From Argyresthia goedartella (lineage: Eukaryota > Arthropoda > Insecta > Lepidoptera > Argyresthiidae), in the NCBI GenBank assembly GCA_949825045.1, contig OX463807.1, positions 12,115,501-12,179,500 on the forward strand: 64,000 nt of DNA, given 5' to 3'. Position numbers and translations under genes: made by a program. The notes beneath the pieces are model-generated. The model saw only the letters and a program-made list of their open reading frames with translations. It searched no databases and was not told the DNA's origin. Of this stretch, positions 61,346 to 64,000 are shown piece by piece; positions within the stretch are counted from its first letter, which is position 1; every line of letters starts with the position of its first letter.

Positions 61346-61793
61346 GCGTCGTTCAAAACTACGTACGCGACCCGTCGTCAAGACAACACAGGTGATATAA
61401 TAAAAATTCACTAAATTTCTAAGAATATGTATGGTTTTATTTATACAAAACATATGTAGTATATACTAGAAATATCATTCTCAAAATTGAACTTGTGCAG
61501 CTGACCATAGCTGACTCAGCAATGATACTACCAGAAGTACCACCGGTAGTGCCACAGGTAGATAGATAGATATGAGGTGGGACGCCTGCTGAACACGGAT
61601 GAATAATCGGTCCTCTTTGAGACTATTTCACCCAATTCCCAGTGTTTGAGCACCGGTTACTGTTGATTCAGCCTGCTTCCCTCCCCAAATCTCCTTGTTA
61701 TTGAGCTGTTGATATAGGCAGTCTGGGTTCTGGCCCAATAAATCTCTTGTCTGCACCGATATATCGAACCGGTGCAGTTCGATATACCGCGGG
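61346..61793. other. Intergenic, no gene seen
   Basis: Contains overlapping palindromes at 61751-61784 (CTGCACCG/CGGTGCAG and ATATCGAAC/GTTCGATAT). Otherwise nothing recognised. Confidence 0.35.
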
Positions 61794-62530
61794 CATATTG
61801 TGATACATGTGCTCGCAGGTCCGCTTCTCAAGCCAAAATAAAAGCAGTATGGAATGGTTGCAGCCACCTTAAAATAAAAATTATAGGTATTATTAATGTT
61901 GCAAGAAAATATTTGTACAATAATATACAAAATACATAGGTACCTATTACCACAACAAACAAGTCAAGGGTTGGAGTGTAGATAAGGGGGCGCCAAGGAA
62001 AAAAAAACTTAGAATTTTTTCCGCGTTTAAGGGGGCTTCCGCCCCCTTATCGACACTCTGACCCCTAAAACTGGAAAATGGTATATGATGCCTTGGGTCA
62101 TTGAGAGGAAGAGCAAATTGTAGTTTAAATATCAAACGCGTTATACATACATTATCAAGAAAACTTCAGTCGTTTGTCACGGCAATTCATACATACCTAT
62201 GAAATTTTGCAGTATATGAAAATTCCCACCTGCAGAAGCTGGACAATCAGAACAGTTTGACTCCAGGATCTCAGCAAAAGTATCTTACTTGCATGAGGGC
62301 TTTCCTCCTCTGAATTAAGCAATGTTGTGGTTGCTGGAATTCGACATGAACTTCAACATAATCATAATTTTGGTAACTTGAGGTAAATTTCTCGAATATG
62401 CTTTTTCAAAATTTGCCGTTCTTGTCGTAACGAATAAAAACGAAACGATAAAATATCAAAACAATACGCCTATTAAAACAATATAACTTAAAATCACAAG
62501 TGGTCACCCATAGATCACAGACTTTACAGG
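61794..62530. repeat. Unclassified dispersed repeat, copy 2
   Basis: Colinear with 16862-17530. It differs by many substitutions, a deletion near 62090 and the small hairpin element at 61968-62065. Confidence 0.65.
61968..62065. mobile_element. 98-bp MITE-like hairpin element
   Basis: The ends are near-perfect inverted repeats of about 25 bp (GGAGTGTAGATAAGGGGGCG versus the complement of CGCCCCCTTATCGACACTCT). The right arm also pairs with an adjacent AAGGGGGC (62029-62036). The segment is absent from the homologous position in copy 1 at about 17.05 kb. Confidence 0.7.
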
Positions 62531-63164
62531 GAAATGGGAATACATTAAAGATGGGCGATTGTGAATAACAATAGATAAAGTTATCGATTGTAGCTTTTAT
62601 TCAAATTATTCGAATAACTTCATCAATCGAATTAGAACAATCGATAATCGAGCATCGTTTTATTCCTTATAATAAAAATTTAATTTTTAGTTCTCTATGT
62701 TTTGTAAACTCTATTCAGAGTATTTTACATAGAAAAACGTTTCAATTTCGTGTGGTAAATTCAATCAGTTAACGAACTTTATAAATATTACAAGTTACTA
62801 GTTTGTATTCGAATTTTCCTAGTCTTTATTGCGCCCCAATAAAAAACTATTTTGATTGAAAGCTAGTTGTTATCTTTTACTTGTACGAGTGAATAGAAAG
62901 ATATAAACGAAACATGTGAAGTGAGAATGAATCATAAACAAACATATTGGCGTTAACTTCTTCCGTTCCCGCCATTTTGTGCCGATGTATGTTCGACGCG
63001 ACGCGCTACGCGCAAGGTAACAGTAGATTGCTATATTTAATAATCTGCGCAGTATAATGTTAGACAAAAGTGTTAACGCGATAACATAACATAGCGTCAC
63101 GCCTTTTCCCATATGGGGGGCAGAGGCACAATAGTGCTGATTTTGAGCCAGTTATTCAATACTC
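62531..63164. other. Intergenic, AT-rich
   Basis: Several ATCGAT-containing repeats (62590-62660) but no gene. Confidence 0.3.
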
Positions 63165-63375
63165 CATTTTGCCTTATAGGGGGCTAGCCCATCGCCGCAG
63201 CTATGGAGTAATGAAGGTTTCCTCATGATGTTTTTCCATCACCGTTAGAACGTATTATATACTTAAGATAGATTAATTATCTCATTGTTACATGGTCACG
63301 ATTCGAACCTGCATTTCCTGGGTGAGAAGCAAGTGTGAAACGCATAAGACCACAGAGCTCACAGTTAACGCGATT
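63165..63375 (-). mobile_element. tRNA-derived SINE (family S2) with lepidopteran-type body
   Basis: On the - strand the tRNA-like head runs from about 63362 (GAGCTCTGTGGTCTTATGCG, A-box region; GGTTCGAATCGTGACC, B box). The body contains the complement of GGTTTCCTCATGATGTTTTT CCATCACCGT (63209-63244), a block widespread in Lepidoptera repeats. Ends are approximate. Confidence 0.7.
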
Positions 63376-64000
63376 ACCCGCGAAGTTCCTAACTGTGATC
63401 CCCTAAATAATATATTTGTCAACTAAATAGTAGATCTGTCACGTCAATAAAAGATCAGTCATCTCGTCAGATGCCCACCAAAATATTCGTAGCTGGAATT
63501 GAATTTTTTTTTCGAAATAATAAAAACATCCAGATATGAAGTCAATCTACAATATAAAAGTTTCAAAGTAAACATAAAAAAGGATTTCATTTCTACGTGG
63601 TGGGATGGGAGCAAAATTTGGGCCAGGAGTTGCGAAACCCTTTCCCGTGTCAGTAGAAAAACCCGATTCAGAATCACTGATGTCTTTAAACTCATTCATC
63701 CGTAATTTCATCGAGCGGGACCTGGTTTCGCACGACGACGGACGTTAAATAACTTTTTTGCGCGACTGTACTCTAGGACACGATTAGCGTGTGCTGGCGG
63801 GGTGGGGGTAGCATGGGACAGAGAGTGACAAAGTGCATGCATGCACACGATTTAGAATGGCGCCACCACATTACTATGGTTACGCAGTGACGCGAATAAG
63901 TAGTTATAGCTATAACTACAAGTAATAACAACAACTAAAAGTAAACCTTAATTACAAGTAAATTCTCAATTTTGTATAGCAAACTGAAGTAATGAACTAG
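63376..64000. other. Intergenic to window end
   Basis: No gene recognised. A short exact palindrome GTGCATGCATGCAC is at about 63833. Confidence 0.3.

Noticed and set aside
1..64000. CRISPR array, operon or prokaryotic defence system
   Set aside because: Spliced genes, polyadenylation signals and eukaryotic transposons show this is an animal genome; no regular spacer-repeat array is present.

Overview
This is a TE-dense stretch of a eukaryotic, almost certainly insect and most likely lepidopteran, genome. Four spliced host genes with GT-AG introns sit in a gene island at about 19.3-29.1 kb. The repeats fit moths and butterflies: CR1/Zenon-, Jockey- and I-like LINEs, a tRNA-derived SINE whose body carries a GGTTTCCTCA-type block widespread in Lepidoptera, and Tc1/mariner elements. 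The assignment comes from reading alone, without a database search.

Gene island. PA2G4 (3' half only, + strand, 5 visible exons) is tail-to-tail with QIL1/MIC13 (- strand, 3 exons, complete). QIL1 is head-to-head with a TTI2-like gene (+ strand, 5 exons, 411 aa) across a 483-bp shared promoter region. TTI2 is tail-to-tail with a Pelle/IRAK4 kinase gene (- strand, 4 exons, about 529 aa) with only 118 bp between the stop codons. They act in translation/growth control, mitochondrial cristae, PIKK-kinase assembly and Toll signalling respectively, so the cluster is physical and shows no shared pathway.

Left flank (0.3-17.5 kb). Decayed LINE tails, a hAT remnant and an ORF1-only retroelement with a PHD finger precede a CR1-like LINE on the - strand (4.56-13.4 kb). 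That LINE is split by a LINE of another type (8738-12893), flanked by a 24-bp target-site duplication, which encodes an OTU cysteine-protease domain ahead of an APE endonuclease. Jockey, CR1, SINE and RNase H fragments follow.

Right flank (29.5-41.3 kb). Two I-like LINE copies lie head to tail. Copy A is interrupted by a - strand CR1-like LINE and has lost its RT. Copy B is interrupted at 36864-40773 by a second OTU-LINE, again with a 24-bp target-site duplication.

41.3-64 kb. Tandem repeats and a dead mariner lead into a four-level nest: a CR1 fragment (43.6/58.2 kb) holds a Jockey-like LINE (43675-58229), which holds a second CR1 (about 44.70-57.77 kb), which holds a young Ty3/gypsy LTR retrotransposon (47783-55558). 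The gypsy LTRs differ by about five bases over 1169 bp; Gag and Pol are joined by a canonical -1 frameshift heptamer, and pol has one stop codon. After the nest come an antisense SINE, an apparently intact DD37D mariner (59732-61028), a second copy of an unclassified repeat first seen at 16.9 kb, and another tRNA-derived SINE.

The most unusual element is the OTU-LINE family, because a deubiquitinase-like fold is joined to APE endonuclease and RT modules. The most unusual host-gene feature is one 165-bp repeat occurring once in each of three consecutive PA2G4 introns.
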